A DNA stretch of 64,000 nt from Hofstenia miamia (taxonomy: Eukaryota > Xenacoelomorpha > Acoela > Hofsteniidae). This document shows positions 11,500 to 23,107 of the stretch, piece by piece (the first letter of the stretch is position 1; the number at the start of each line of letters is the position of its first letter). The stretch covers positions 421,264 to 485,263 of the forward strand of contig CABFPE010000035.1 in the NCBI GenBank assembly GCA_900660155.1. Direction: 5' to 3'. The notes beneath the pieces were generated by a model. It was not told where the DNA came from. It ran no database searches and saw nothing but the letters and a program-made list of their open reading frames with translations. The translations under genes were made by a program, and so were the position numbers.

Positions 11500-13800
11500 G
11501 TAATCCACTTACACAATATACATAAATGTGTGCACAGTTAGTAAATAGAATCAATACTGTTTCAGTGTAGGTGTTAAGACACATTTTTGATGAAGAATGA
11601 GGCCGCGGGGGAGGGCTTGTCTACTCACTTTTCTCGAAAAAATTACAGGTCTACGTAACAAATACAGGTCTTTTTATCTTAGGGGAAATATAAAAAACTT
11701 CCTCACTTTATAGCAAACAACTGAATAAGTTCACACCTCTGAAAACTAAATTCAAATCCTAGAAAAACCCTAGATTCCTACACATGAGCTACTTAATCCC
11801 CCAGATGCTTGTCGCTGCCCTCATTCCTTTTTTTGTTGAAGTCAGCATAACTTGGATATTTCTCAAATAATATATCGTACCACACTCAAAGTGTACTATG
11901 AAACTGGCCCTTTCTATGAATTACAAAGCTGTAAACTGCATCAAATGAAAACTGTTAAGTACATTAATCACATAGCATTTCAAATTTTCTGTTCACATAA
12001 GGTATTTGTTAGAGGCCCTGTAGAATCATCAAGATTCAATCCTGCTGCCCCTCAACCTCAACAGCAATCACATATCATCCAAGCACCATGGCGGGGTTGC
12101 ATTAGGCATCATTGTTGCTAAGATGAGCACGGACAAGTATATGAGCATTCTGAATGAAAAACTCAATGATTTAAAAAAATACAAATTTTCTAATTCAGAT
12201 TCTGAAAACTGGAGATCTAGAAGAGGGGACTTCTGAAGTACCTCCAAATCTGCAAATTTTTTCTTTAACATGTTAAATTCGCCATATCACACATTTTAAA
12301 TGATTTTCAAAATCTATTCACAATATTGATTTTTATATATGTTTAAAATTTTGGGATTTTTGGAAAAAAATTTTAAGGATTTTTGAAATTTTGAACACTA
12401 TTTTGCGTTAATTTTTCAGATTTTGTTTTATAAAATAATTACTCATTTTATATACGAACCTAGTAATAATAGTGATTCATTATTTCCTTCCTCTTAGTGT
12501 TTGGTTTTAAATGGTAGAAGTTTCGATCGTAAAACTACTTCATTTCTATACATAAGAACTTTTACAATCAGCTAAAATAATTCAATTCTCAAATTACCGA
12601 TTTGCTAAAAATCACGAGTTTAAAAGTTATTGACCCAATTTCTACACCTCTTTTTCTATTCACGAATAATTTCAAATTGTAATTTCTAAATGTTACAGAA
12701 AAATTAATTCTAAAGATGGACCAACCTCCAATGCAAATTAAATGTAATTCAGTAAAATTTACCCTCAGAAGACCAAGGTTTGCACATGCGTTGAAGACCA
12801 AGGGTGGTTTCAATCACCCAAACTGATCGAAAAATGAACCTCACAGTAATTAGAAATGGCTATAAACATTATATTTGCAACTAGTTTTATACTTCCTTTG
12901 ATTAAGATAAAGATTTTTAAATAATATATTAGGTATATACATTACTTTTGAGTAAAGTTGGTGATCAATGTGATTTTTTCAATCACCCACAATCATGAAG
13001 AAGAAACAGTAATATGAAATGAACGTTTATTGAATTTCCATTCATTTAAGAAGAGAAGCTTACATTTCATGGTTAAATTCGCAGAGGTGATTGAAGTAAT
13101 CACCCTTGGTCCTCAAGGAGAGGATAATTTCACATCAGCTCATTCAATTTCTGCTTATTCATTTGTGTTTTTCCTTACTGCAACAAGATGATGACCATGA
13201 ACAAACAAGAAAAGTCATGCAATCTGGCAGACTAAATCGTCGAGCAATTTTAGTTTTGAACATTTTATTGCAGAGGCGAATGAAATAATCACCCTTGGTA
13301 TTCTGAGGGTTAATAGTTTTTGTATTAATGTTTTCTTCTCTCGCCAGATTTCACAAAACATTGATGGTGGTATAGTCAATTGTTGCATTACTGGTCCTGA
13401 TACCTACCCATTCGACAGGTGGCGGTACTGGGAACAAAAAAGACGTGAGATGGGATCGGTAGAAACCAATTTGATTTAATATTTCCGATTATATTTACCT
13501 GCTAAACTAAAATATGTCTGTAATATCTCCATTCAATATTCTGTTTTGTTAATTATGCATAATTTTAGAAAATTTAATTTTAGGATGGGGCCACAAAGAG
13601 ATGTTTCTATATATAAATATAAATTAAAACGCAATAGTAGAAAATCTAAACTAGAACATCAGCAATAACTTTCAAATTGTAATCATAACATGTAGAGAAA
13701 TGTATGAGGATTCAAAATTTAATTAAATCTAGAATGAAAAACATTATGGAAAAATCGAGTTTTAAAGGTTCAGTATCCCCATTAAAATTTCTAGATCTGC
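11500..13800 (+). mobile_element. Dispersed repeat family, copy A (left-truncated)
   Basis: This aligns by eye over about 2.2 kb with copy C (52816-54864) and over part of its length with copy B (25160-26262, reversed). Shared landmarks include CATAAATGTGTGCACAGTTA, GAGGGCTTGTCT and CCAGATTTCACAAAACA. A degenerate coding-like frame at 11852-12121 shares KTVKYIN and VESSRFN with the matching frame in copy C. The right end (near 13776-13800) is a decayed version of the copy C terminus. The left end is missing. A separate 548-bp insert sits inside at 12762-13309. Confidence 0.75.
12762..13309. mobile_element. Nested small inverted-repeat element in copy A
   Basis: The ends are CCCTCAGAAGACCAAGG and CCTTGGTATTCTGAGGG, an imperfect inverted repeat. 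Copy C continues straight through the corresponding point, so this is an insertion of 548 bp. The flanks read TTTA before and TTAA after, compatible with a 3-bp TTA duplication as in PIF/Harbinger elements. The interior carries several copies of ATCACCCTTGGT in both orientations (near 12800, 13097 and 13289). A short frame (DDDHEQTRKVMQSGRLNRR) is conserved in the B copy. The superfamily assignment is tentative; a piggyBac-like origin (TTAA site, CCC ends) is an alternative. Confidence 0.7.
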
Positions 13801-13851
13801 TCTTGAAATAAATCATTTAAATATACATGTATATGAATAATTTTTGACAAA

Positions 13852-13854
<3 letters not shown>

Positions 13855-13911
<57 letters not shown>

Positions 13912-13915
13912 GTGA
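13855..13915. repeat. (TA)n microsatellite
   Basis: A nearly pure TA run of about 45 bp, followed by a short interrupted extension. Confidence 0.95.
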
Positions 13916-13944
13916 CTGTGAATCAGCTAAATATAATAAAGTAA

Positions 13945-14160
13945 GTGTGGATATTTCAACTTCATTGGATTTATCCTTGGGAAACTACGAGTGCCTTTGG
14001 TTCACCAGGACGCAAAAGACTACCTCTCGCTAAAAAGACTGCAGTAATTATTTTAGTGATTTTGCTTTCTCCAGTCAATGCAGAGCAAGATTTCTCGCCT
14101 GTTGAATATATATATGAGAATAAGAAAAGTGGTTTATCAATTAAAAACGACTCACAGTGA
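13945..14160 (+). CDS. Small unassigned ORF with hydrophobic segment
   Basis: This is a 71-codon frame with a basic stretch (RKRLPLAKK), then a hydrophobic run (TAVIILVILLSPVNA) and a polar tail. It is followed about 45 bp later by an AATAAA polyadenylation-like signal near 14205. The layout would suit a terminal exon of a secreted or membrane protein, but no family is recognised and no upstream exon is evident. A chance ORF is quite possible. Confidence 0.2.
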   Translation: MWIFQLHWIYPWETTSAFGSPGRKRLPLAKKTAVIILVILLSPVNAEQDFSPVEYIYENKKSGLSIKNDSQ

Positions 14161-15342
14161 ATTTAAATTTAATATTTTTGTTTTTGTATATTAAATTTTT
14201 TGGAAATAAATGTTGATTTTAAACTTATTTTAACGTTAACTATCCTTTATTTGTTTGCATAGTACAATATATATGATATATACACAATTGACAAATGTAT
14301 ACTTCATAAAATCTATTAAATTTATTCAGACTAGGATACTATCTACAGATAAAAAGCAAAAAAACACTCATTACGCACATGTACAAATAAAAATTTACAG
14401 TACTCTCTCATTCTGCCATTCATGAAGTCTTGTTGTGTTCCTAGAATTTATTATTTATTTAACAGGTTTCCCTTTAACAATCTTTTAAATTATTTCAGCT
14501 CTTAGCATTCTTTTATTACTGGAAAGTTTATTCCGCAGATTTGTAGTTATTACTATATAAAATTTAATTATAGTTAATTGCCTAATTCTATATTAGTTTA
14601 TGAATATTTATATGTTGTTGTATTTAGCTTAATTTGCTATTGAGTACTTTTTGTAAGCTCATAAAATAAATTTCTCTATAAAGATTGAAATAAATATTGA
14701 ATAAAGTGACTTGGCGCCAAAAAAATTAATAATTTCATATACATATATAGAAGATGTACTAGCAAAAATCAAATATGCTATTCCTTCAATTACATATATA
14801 ACTACAATTTTTTAAATGGATTTCATATTAATATAAACATATATTTATAAGGATATCTCTGGATGGACTGAATATTTATGCTCCATATAAATTGTTGTGT
14901 TTTACACACAACACACAACGGCAAGCGTGGTGGTTAAATCAAAATACATAACATCCAAACGTTCCAATAAGGCAATGCACCACGCAAACTGTTCTGATGA
15001 AATCTACTCCAAAATGTATAATAAGTACACACCAATATTGGTCCCCACTCTGTGGAATTAACAATTTTATGTATTTTATTCGTCTTGAAAAATTCGGTGA
15101 GTTTTGCAAATTTTAAATGTTAAGAACAAAATTCGCTTAAAAAAATAATGTCTAAAATAGTTTAACACAGAAAGCTGAATACAAAATTTAATAAAAACCA
15201 AGAACACAAACTAACAAAAATGAAATTGAAACCAAGCTAAAACTGAACTAAGTGTCATTGTACAGCATATAATTGCATATTTGAATTTAATATTTGATCT
15301 GGAGATTTGTACAATTGTACTATTTCCATAATGCATACATTT
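14161..15342. other. No gene seen
   Basis: AT-rich unique-looking sequence with no frame or repeat structure that I can support. Confidence 0.4.
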
Positions 15343-16124
15343 CAGGGTTGCATATAGAAATGGAAACTTCCATTCCATTCCATTTGCAGATTATTTCAAT
15401 GGAAGTGGAATGGAATTGAAAATTATTTTATGGAATGTAAATTTAATGGATATTAATGGAAGTACAATGCCAAAAAAGATTCTCACCGCTATAGAAAATG
15501 TTCAAAGTCTCTGTTGTATTCAAGAAAATCTCTGTTCCATTATAAAAAGTCTAGTTAAAAATACAATTTATTTGATGCTCGAAGAAATCTATAATAATGC
15601 AAAAACATTATTAAGAATTCATTACATGAAATAATTTCTTGCAAAAACAGTGTTTATTGTCCATAAGTTAATTTAACTTTAAGAGATAATAGTAATAAGG
15701 AAGCTGCACTATGCAATATATTCAGATTTTAGTAGCTTAGGAAAGAGGTTTTCCGTCACTGCACTATTAATTCTAGTTGTCTGTATGTGCATACATAAAT
15801 TTTTATAATTCCTAATGAAATCACAATTAATATTATTATCTACAGAAAGTTTGCGATGAATAACAGTTTACTGCATGAATTTTTCCATATATCTTTGCCA
15901 TTTATATGTGATTTTCAATGGTTTATAATATCAATTCAATTTTGAGCTGGACTGGAACAAATGGGACTAATTGGGACTGAAACCAATATAATTCTAATCC
16001 CACAGAACTCTAATCACTAGCTCTTATATTTATGGAAATATGTGGAAATTAATGGAAAAAATATGGAAATGATATTAAAATAGTAGTGGAAGTGGAACAC
16101 GATCGCTTTCCATATGCAAGCCTG
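15343..16124. mobile_element. Small hAT-like non-autonomous element
   Basis: The left end CAGGGTTGCATATAGAAA (15343) is matched inverted by the right end, which reads TTTCCATATGCAAGCCTG and finishes at 16124. Both flanks of the 782-bp unit carry many repeats of a TGGAA/TTCCA word. The 8-bp flanks ATACATTT and ACAAGTTT match at 5 positions, so any target duplication is decayed. The interior 74-codon frame at 15410 is built from the word repeats and is not a gene. CAGGGTTG-type ends are typical of hAT elements; the superfamily is an inference. Confidence 0.6.
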
Positions 16125-16739
16125 ACAAGTTTTATGGAATTTTAACGAATTTTATTTGTTCCTAGAAAGAATTCTTTATCCAAGGTTAGAAGTGGTATAT
16201 TTTTATTATTTTTCATACAAGTTAATTAGATCGGAAACATTAATCGAAATTTCCACTTTGCCTGGAAGGAAATTTTAATATGAATACCTTAGGAATCTTT
16301 ATGTGGAACTGCCACTCAGCGTGCCTGGAAAAGGATCAATCCATGTGTCGGGTCGGGTCAACACTAGTCGGGATAGGCTGGATCGAGTCAGTAATTAGCC
16401 GTGTTGGGTGAGACAAAGACTCAAGATTCAAGATGTACATTCATTGAAATTGAACTCATATATTTTTGTTCAAATCATCAAAAACTATGCTAACTTTATT
16501 TCAATTAGATTTCAATTACATTAAATAAAATAAATGCTTACGGGCATTAAAAGACCTAATTTATTATTATAACCCCTGTCGGTACTAACTGTTTGGGTCT
16601 GAAATAGTTTGGGTCACGTCTGGTTGGCTCAGGAAGTGTTGACTCGTTTCCAGTCTTACAACTGAGGTATGCGCGTATAACCCAGGTGATTCTACCTTAC
16701 CGTATCTAAAAGAAATGTTGAGCTTTTTATATTGATGGC

Positions 16740-16985
16740 TAAGAAACCAAATGCACATAATTGTGGTTATAGAAATATTAGCTTTTAGGAAAGTTGTGTT
16801 GCTATCCTACGCTATTGGAAGTAAAAGAAATGAATTTAGCATTTGACACATTGATAATGAGTAAAATCCGCTATGGACTATCCGTATATTCTGCAGATAC
16901 TGCTGTCTTGAAAATTGTCATAGATTTTTTCCATAAATGCTATAAACAAGGACTCCCACAAAATAATCAGATGAATGAAATGTAA
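16740..16985 (+). pseudogene. LINE-type C-terminal fragment
   Basis: An open stretch (16794-16985) reads LAFDTLIMSKIRYGLSVYSA followed by FFHKCYKQGLP. This resembles the region just after the reverse transcriptase domain in Jockey/CR1-type non-LTR retrotransposons, where a basic RRxYRRG-like motif follows a hydrophobic helix. No reverse transcriptase domain precedes it, so it is a short relic. Confidence 0.4.
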
Positions 16986-17735
16986 TGTACATGGTCCTCT
17001 TTGTTAAAATTTTAGCACTAATCCACTGAGTATATTAAATTCGATATGACTAAAATTTCATGTTAAGACTTACCTCAGACTACACAGAAAAATTTGGCAT
17101 GGTAATCGAAATAACGTACAAGCGAACTGGGTTTAATTGCAATTGGCGGGTGAGACAAAAGCTATTAAGATTATTTGTTCGATATGTAACATTGAATTGG
17201 TATAAAATTATTCTACACTGTGCTCAAATTATTGACACTAGAGCCCTCTGAAATGTTGAAATGTGTGTGGTGTGATAAGGTTGAGTGCAAACAACAGGGG
17301 GATGTTGCGCGAAAATCTATTTAATTGGTTTGTCAGCGGCTCCCAGATTGTGCGAGGTCTTGGGAAGTTGCCTGCAACATAGATAATGAGGTAGCAGATA
17401 ACTGCTTTCTTGCGGGTATTGACGAAAGCAGCAACAGCTCCCTGGTGTGCGCGCGGCCTTGAGGAATTGTCTTGGGAAAATTTTTTGGATCTACGGTTTG
17501 GGATATACGATTTTTTCTGCTATGGAGATGGCTTTGTGTCCTTAGAGACTTATATACATTTAGACAACCACTACTCTGCCAATTCTGGTTGGATTCCTTA
17601 GCTGTTTTCATCATTCAGGAGAACCCCTTCAGCTCTATCTTGAAGTATAAAAATTGGAAATTATTTAATTTAGAAATACAATTTTGATTTCTTTGGAAAT
17701 CCAAAAATTAGCAAAAAGAAAATGTACGATATTCN

Positions 17736-17768
<33 letters not shown>

Positions 17769-19904
17769 TACAAGGACAACTTAATTTAAGTTATCCTTGA
17801 TATATATCGAAATGTACGTCCTAACCAGCTCCACTATTTTTTGTTTTTTTCGGATTTATCACATGTGGATCCACTTCAATGTCCAAAACAAAATGATATA
17901 CTTTTCAATATGCTAATATTATAATTAATAGTAGGTCATATTTGGAAACTTATTGCTCCATTAGTTTTTTGTTATTGATACAGTTTATTTAAACAAATGG
18001 TGCAAAATTATAGCAAAATTAATGAGCTCATGAAATTCGCTTAATCAATTTTAATATGTGAGCTATAAGCGTTAAAAAATTGTTTATAGGATCATGAGAA
18101 ATTTTCAAAAATCCCCAGGCTGTTTAAGGTTTTATAAACAACGTTTTATTTAATTATTCTTGATAACATCGACCGTTATATACAAAAGCAGCAATTACTA
18201 TTAATATACATAAATTTACATCTGATGTATACATGTAATGTAGCATAATCCCATTAAAAACAAAAAGAAATCAAGATCGAACATTTTATTCAGAACATAA
18301 AACTCTGATTTACTTGTTTATCATTTAATAGAATTAGCCATCCCAATTTTAGCACGCGACCATTAGCCACGCAGACATATTCTAAGTGGACTGAAGAAAT
18401 TGATAAGCGACAGGTACTTTTTTATCAATAAATATGTTTGTTACGAATTAGTATAAATATGTACAAAGAGTATGTTGATGGAAAATAATTCCTCGGAATT
18501 TAACTTATTGTTATCTGGTTTGATTATTAACTTATAATGTGCAGCTAAGCATTTCATGTGTGGAGCGATCACAAGGGTGTTGCAAGGGGATATTATGTGG
18601 TAGAAGCCTTGATTGATACCCGCATTTAAGTTAGGGATAAGCATAGGGCATTTTTCAATCATGCTTAGCTGGCTAGTGATCATTCAGTTTGCATATAGTA
18701 GTAAGTCCGAGATAGGTTTGTCAGCCAACCCTAGGTGTGTTGAATTATTACCTATTTTATTTTAGATCCAAATTTATACATCATAGGAGACCTATAATTG
18801 ACCGTTTTATTTATTGTATTGTATTGTTAACTTTTTACTATTTTTGAGTGTAGGTTAGGAAGCTGCTTTAGTTTATAGTTAGTTTGTATATAGTTACTTT
18901 TATGTTGTCGCAGCTAGTGTCGCGCATTGTGCTATTTTACCTGTATTAAATGTAAGCTAGGAAGCTGCTCTAGTCATTATGTAGTTTTTTTATTGTTTAG
19001 CAGCTAGTGTCAATGCATTGTTACTTGCTGTGTCATTTTGTTAACCCTACACAACATTGAGTGTGAGAGATAAGTCGAATTGTGACTGGTTTTTATTACC
19101 ACTAATAGTTAGGGCATACATAATAAACATTGTCCTTGTGAGTGTGAGCTGAGTCGCTGGAATATGGAAACTTCGGAGAAGTGGATGGACTCTCGGATCC
19201 AGCTTCGGGCAGTTGCCCACTTCTGTAACATCGAACTGGAATCTCTTGGAGCTACCTAAACAGTAGTGGTTACTTATGCTTACGTGGAATCTAATGTTAG
19301 TTAATTCTAGTGTAAAGTATAGCAGAGACAGAGGTTCGGAAAAGAGAGACATTACCCAGCATATGATAATCTGTAATGGCTGTATAACTAAAGAGATACC
19401 GTCAAGAGCACATCTCAGCCTGGGTGATGATTCTACAGTAATATAATAAAACATTAGTGTTTTGAAACACAAGTGTTGCACATAATTACAAGGGAAAATT
19501 TTATTGGGTATTTGTGCAGCAATTCCCTAATGTGTGCGGCGCATTTGGGAGGGGGGAATTGATTGAGCTGTGAAATTTCAAGGCAGATGGTAACTATCTT
19601 GTCACGCAACACCTCCCTGATGTGTCCGACTGAGTAAGGTGCACCTTCAAAAAAACTTATACAATGATGCTAATCTCTGTTGTGGATGTCTCAAAATATT
19701 CTAGAGTTGACATTGCTGTGCTTTTGCCTAAAACGAATTTTTAGTTATAAACCTTATTTCTTCGATCATGAAGTGTTGCTTTGCATATAGAACAGCTAAC
19801 GCCCAACTTCCAAGAATATTGAGATTTTAAGTTTGAAAATTGAAAATTCTGATTTTCTTAAATAAAAGGGTAATATACTTCTTTTCGTTATTTTTAAGAA
19901 AACT
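16986..19904. other. No confident gene; microsatellite and local duplications
   Basis: A GC-richer patch at 17270-17480 has overlapping frames on both strands without a recognisable product. A (TA)n tract with an N at 17735 follows, and then AAGGACAACTTAATTTAAGT with an inverted partner. A 144-codon - strand frame at 19047-19481 shows no family features and overlaps simple duplicated sequence, so I do not call it a gene. Confidence 0.35.
18851..19037. repeat. Two diverged direct copies of a ~100-bp unit
   Basis: The unit beginning TAGGTTAGGAAGCTGC (18851) recurs as TAAGCTAGGAAGCTGC (18952). Both units contain GCAGCTAGTGTC near the end and close with a T-rich block. It may be part of an old LTR or promoter-type region, but no partner LTR was found in the window. 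Confidence 0.6.
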
Positions 19905-21248
19905 TTGCGATGATCCCACTGGAAAATATGCTAGCATAAAGCTAGCGTATGTCTAGCTTCTTTAGTTAGCGTAAGCTAGCGTTTTTTGCAAACTTATTTA
20001 CGCTTACTGATGTTAGCGCATTTATGCTAGCATTCACTAGTGCATTCGAAGCAACATTTTAGTCAAGATGATTGTAATATACATGCTAATTAACAAAATA
20101 AATAAATTTGTCAAAGTTTTGCTAATTTAGACAAAAATTTTGTTGGAAAATACGGTTATTGTATTGAAAATCACTGTTCTTTTACAATGTTCGGGACTTC
20201 CTTCTGAGTAAAACGAAAGCTAGTGAAACATTCATTATGCGTGTTACATTGACATAATTTGAACGAATGAAAGAGACATATCTCTACAGTAATGTGCAAA
20301 AAATAGAATCTGAATTCACAATTAATTAAAAAATTAAAAACAGCCAATGCTACCTAATATATAATACAACATTTCTGGTTTCTTTTTTGTGAAATACCTT
20401 TTTTTGATTGATGAAAGTTTTATATACATATAGTCATGTATGCTCTATAAAAAAGAAAAAAATTTACACAACTCACAAATCAATTAAAGTTTTTCACAGA
20501 CCGTTTATATATAGTAAAATTGTTTTTTTTAAATAGTCCAATGTCTTCTTCAATGTTACTTCTTTATTTCTGATTGTTTGATTGAATGTCATCTGTAAAC
20601 ACAAGCGAAATTGCTCGTCACTACGTAGATGGTCTTTTCCTGTATCCCACCTTTTCATTTGTATATTTTTCCTTACAATAACGATAAGATAAACAGTGCT
20701 GTTAACAAATGCATGTGCAGGACTGTCTGCACAATTATATGAAAAACGATGCCATTTCTTAGACTGGATGGCTTGGAAGCTGCGTATGAAGCATAAAATA
20801 AAGATTTGTTTTCATCAGAAAATATTTCGCAATGAATTGGATTGCAGCAGCGACAATTTCAGTTCATTTCTAACAACAAAAGAACTTATGTACTTTTAAA
20901 AATTGCCTTCACAAATACTAAGTTCTAAATATGAAATCGATTTTTGTTAGAACAATGCCCACACTCCTCTTAAGCTATAAAAATTTAGAGTGTTTTGTAA
21001 AATTTTAAAATAAGGATATTTGGCAAATTGTGATTTCAGCATTGCAGGATTGAAAAAGCAATTACCTCAATAGATTTAGGATGGTGGAATTTTCTTAAGT
21101 AGCGTACACATTTATAACTTTGCGCTCAACTTTTTGGGTAATTATAAAGTTCATAGCAAAAATATTTTGCGTACCACACTTCAAACTTTGTGCACTTTTT
21201 GGTTGCACTATATTTATTGCCATTTTTTATAAATACTACTGTAACTAT

Positions 21249-21596
21249 TTAATGGTAAACTGTTATATTCAATAAGACTATCTTTAAAGCTAAATATATG
21301 GTCCAACCAAAAATAAATGAAACGTAGACACGTAAAAAAATATACAGTACATACAGTTTACGAAATAAGTATTGGAACCAAGCATCAAAATGCAGAAATT
21401 TTGTCATTAGCAAAGCTGTAATAGTAAGCATACCTACTAATTTAAACTGGATATTGTAATTTTTCCAGATTAATAACAGCATTTTACTCAATACTTCTTG
21501 AATTAAATCCCCTATACTTACTCTATGTTCATTTTTACCCTGAATTAAATGTTGAAGCTTTAACAGAAAATGCACTTTATTTTGCAAATTGTCCAA
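21249..21596 (-). CDS. Hydrophobic ORF of unknown identity
   Basis: This is a 115-codon frame with two or three probable membrane segments, around MLTITALLMTKF and YVSFIFGWTIYLALKIVLL, preceded by a polar stretch. The layout vaguely recalls the receptor-like block at 9046-9465, but I see no clear sequence similarity. It ends where the fold-back repeat begins. It could be a decayed receptor exon or chance coding in T-rich DNA. Confidence 0.2.
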   Translation of the reverse strand: MDNLQNKVHFLLKLQHLIQGKNEHRVSIGDLIQEVLSKMLLLIWKNYNIQFKLVGMLTITALLMTKFLHFDAWFQYLFRKLYVLYIFLRVYVSFIFGWTIYLALKIVLLNITVYH

Positions 21597-21600
21597 ATCG

Positions 21601-23107
21601 GAAGAAAGTGAAGACGGATGAGGATGGATTGAAGATGGTTATGTTTTTCCGATATTTTTCTGGATATCTTGAATAATATATGATTAATTAAGCTTGATTC
21701 TCTGCAAACTTCAAGACGGACAAAACGGTCAAGAAGACAGTTCAAAACGGCAATTTTTAATGCGATTAAAACCAAATATTAATTATGGTAATGCTTAATT
21801 ACCTAAAAATTAGTCTATATTTACTATTGATATATTTAAACACATATTACTAGACGAAAATAGAATCAAGTTTGTGCAGCAATCTATTAAATATCATATA
21901 TATAGATCAATCGGTTCCAACCTTTTATGTTACATTCCCCTTTGTCAATTTTGGAATTGAAACTATTCATTCCTCCTCTTAAGACGCTCTGAAAGTAGTT
22001 GTATACGCGGCGCAGAGGCTAGAGCTTGCCTATGCAACATGCAGTGAACACATTTGCTTCTTGGAGCTTACTTCTTTACAGAAGCTTGAAAGCCTGAAAA
22101 ACACCCAACATTGCTGGTGCACCATCAGTACAGCAGCCAGCAAGATTTTGCCATTCCAAATTCTCCGACACAAAAGAGGCTGAAATTTTCTCCAGAACGT
22201 CTGCCGCTTTTGTAGTCGTCTCAAGAGGAGAGCAATAAAGAAACTCTTTAATGCATCATTGCAAACACTATCAACGTTGCCCTCATCAAATGGAATGTTA
22301 ACTGTGTCGATAGCATTAAAACTCATTGAATAGATATACAAAGATGCTCTACTCCATTAATTATAATAGTCGATTGCAAAAGTGTGAATTTTGATATTTT
22401 TGGACGATGCAGAGATTCCAGTTTTATTTGAGACAAAAAAAATAGTTTCACATGGAGCTGATCAGTCCATCCATTTTGATATATAGTGCTTATCAATACG
22501 GTAAATAATCACAGAGCAATACAGTTTCGAAATGCGTTTGTTGAAAAAGTCAAATAGAAACTCTCAAGTAATAATTAACAAAAGTAATAATTATCCACCA
22601 GAATATAGTAATCATAAATGCAAATTTATGTTGCAATATAGAGCCAAAGAAGCTCTCCAAATGCTGAAAACAGCTAAGCAAAATTCGAGAATACTGACTG
22701 TTTAAATTTTTATAAGTCTTTAAATTCAAATGCCACCTCTGTACCAGAGAAAGTCTTCTACTAACGTTGAAGGGATAAAAAGTTGTAGACGTATTATCTA
22801 TATGATATTCAATAGATTGTTACACAAACTTGATTTCATTTTTGTGTAGCAGTATGTGTTCCCATATTTGAATAGCATATAGACTTAGATTTTTTAGATA
22901 ATTAGGCATCGCCATGACCAAATTTGGTTTTTAATCGAGCTAAAAAGTGTTGTTTTGTCCGTCTTGAAGTTTGCAGATAATTGTAGATGAAGTTGCCACT
23001 TTTTTTAAATAATTTAGTATAATTTCAAATATAATAATCAAAATACGCCTATCAATAACGAAAAAAAATAACCGTTTTTAATCCATCCTCGTCTGCCTTC
23101 ACTTTCG
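21601..23107. mobile_element. Fold-back element with ~310-bp inverted repeats
   Basis: The left arm, about 21601-21910, is matched in inverted orientation by about 22796-23107 at roughly 75-85% identity by eye. Landmarks run the whole length: GACGAGGATGGATT at the outer edge, TCTGCAAACTTCAAGACGGA in the middle, a GATTAAAAACCAAAT block, and CACAAACTTGATT near the inner edge. The loop of about 0.9 kb contains a hAT-type transposase relic on the - strand. Long arms are unusual for hAT elements, whose terminal repeats are normally short. The structure may be a fold-back derivative or an inverted duplication. Confidence 0.75.
21950..22340 (-). pseudogene. hAT transposase relic (ZBED/SCAND3-like catalytic core)
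   Basis: Reading down from about 22255 on the - strand, one frame gives SPLETTTKAADVLEKI and then, a few residues later, NLEWQNLAGCCTDGAPAMLG. This is the C-T-D-G-A-P-x-M segment that holds a catalytic aspartate in hAT transposases of the DUF4371/SCAND3 type. A stop follows within 10 codons. Another frame further on keeps a weak continuation (FTACCIGK). Only about 60 codons are readable, so this is a fragment. It lies in the loop of the fold-back element and also inside the larger 8-bp-duplication element, so its parent is uncertain. Confidence 0.75.

Noticed and set aside
16310..16650. GGGTCGGGTC and TTGACTCG blocks as ends of a small element
   Set aside because: Only about 9-15 bp of imperfect inverted match and no target duplication; too weak to call.
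17333..17614. Overlapping frames on both strands in a GC-richer patch
   Set aside because: No motif in any frame; the mutual overlap suggests base composition rather than coding.
19047..19481. 144-codon minus-strand open frame
   Set aside because: No recognisable motif, irregular composition, overlaps sequence adjacent to direct duplications, and no splice or signal features supporting it.
18851..19481. Possible LTR and primer-binding region
   Set aside because: Direct repeats are only ~100 bp and adjacent; no second LTR, no polypurine tract and no gag or pol coding sequence found nearby.
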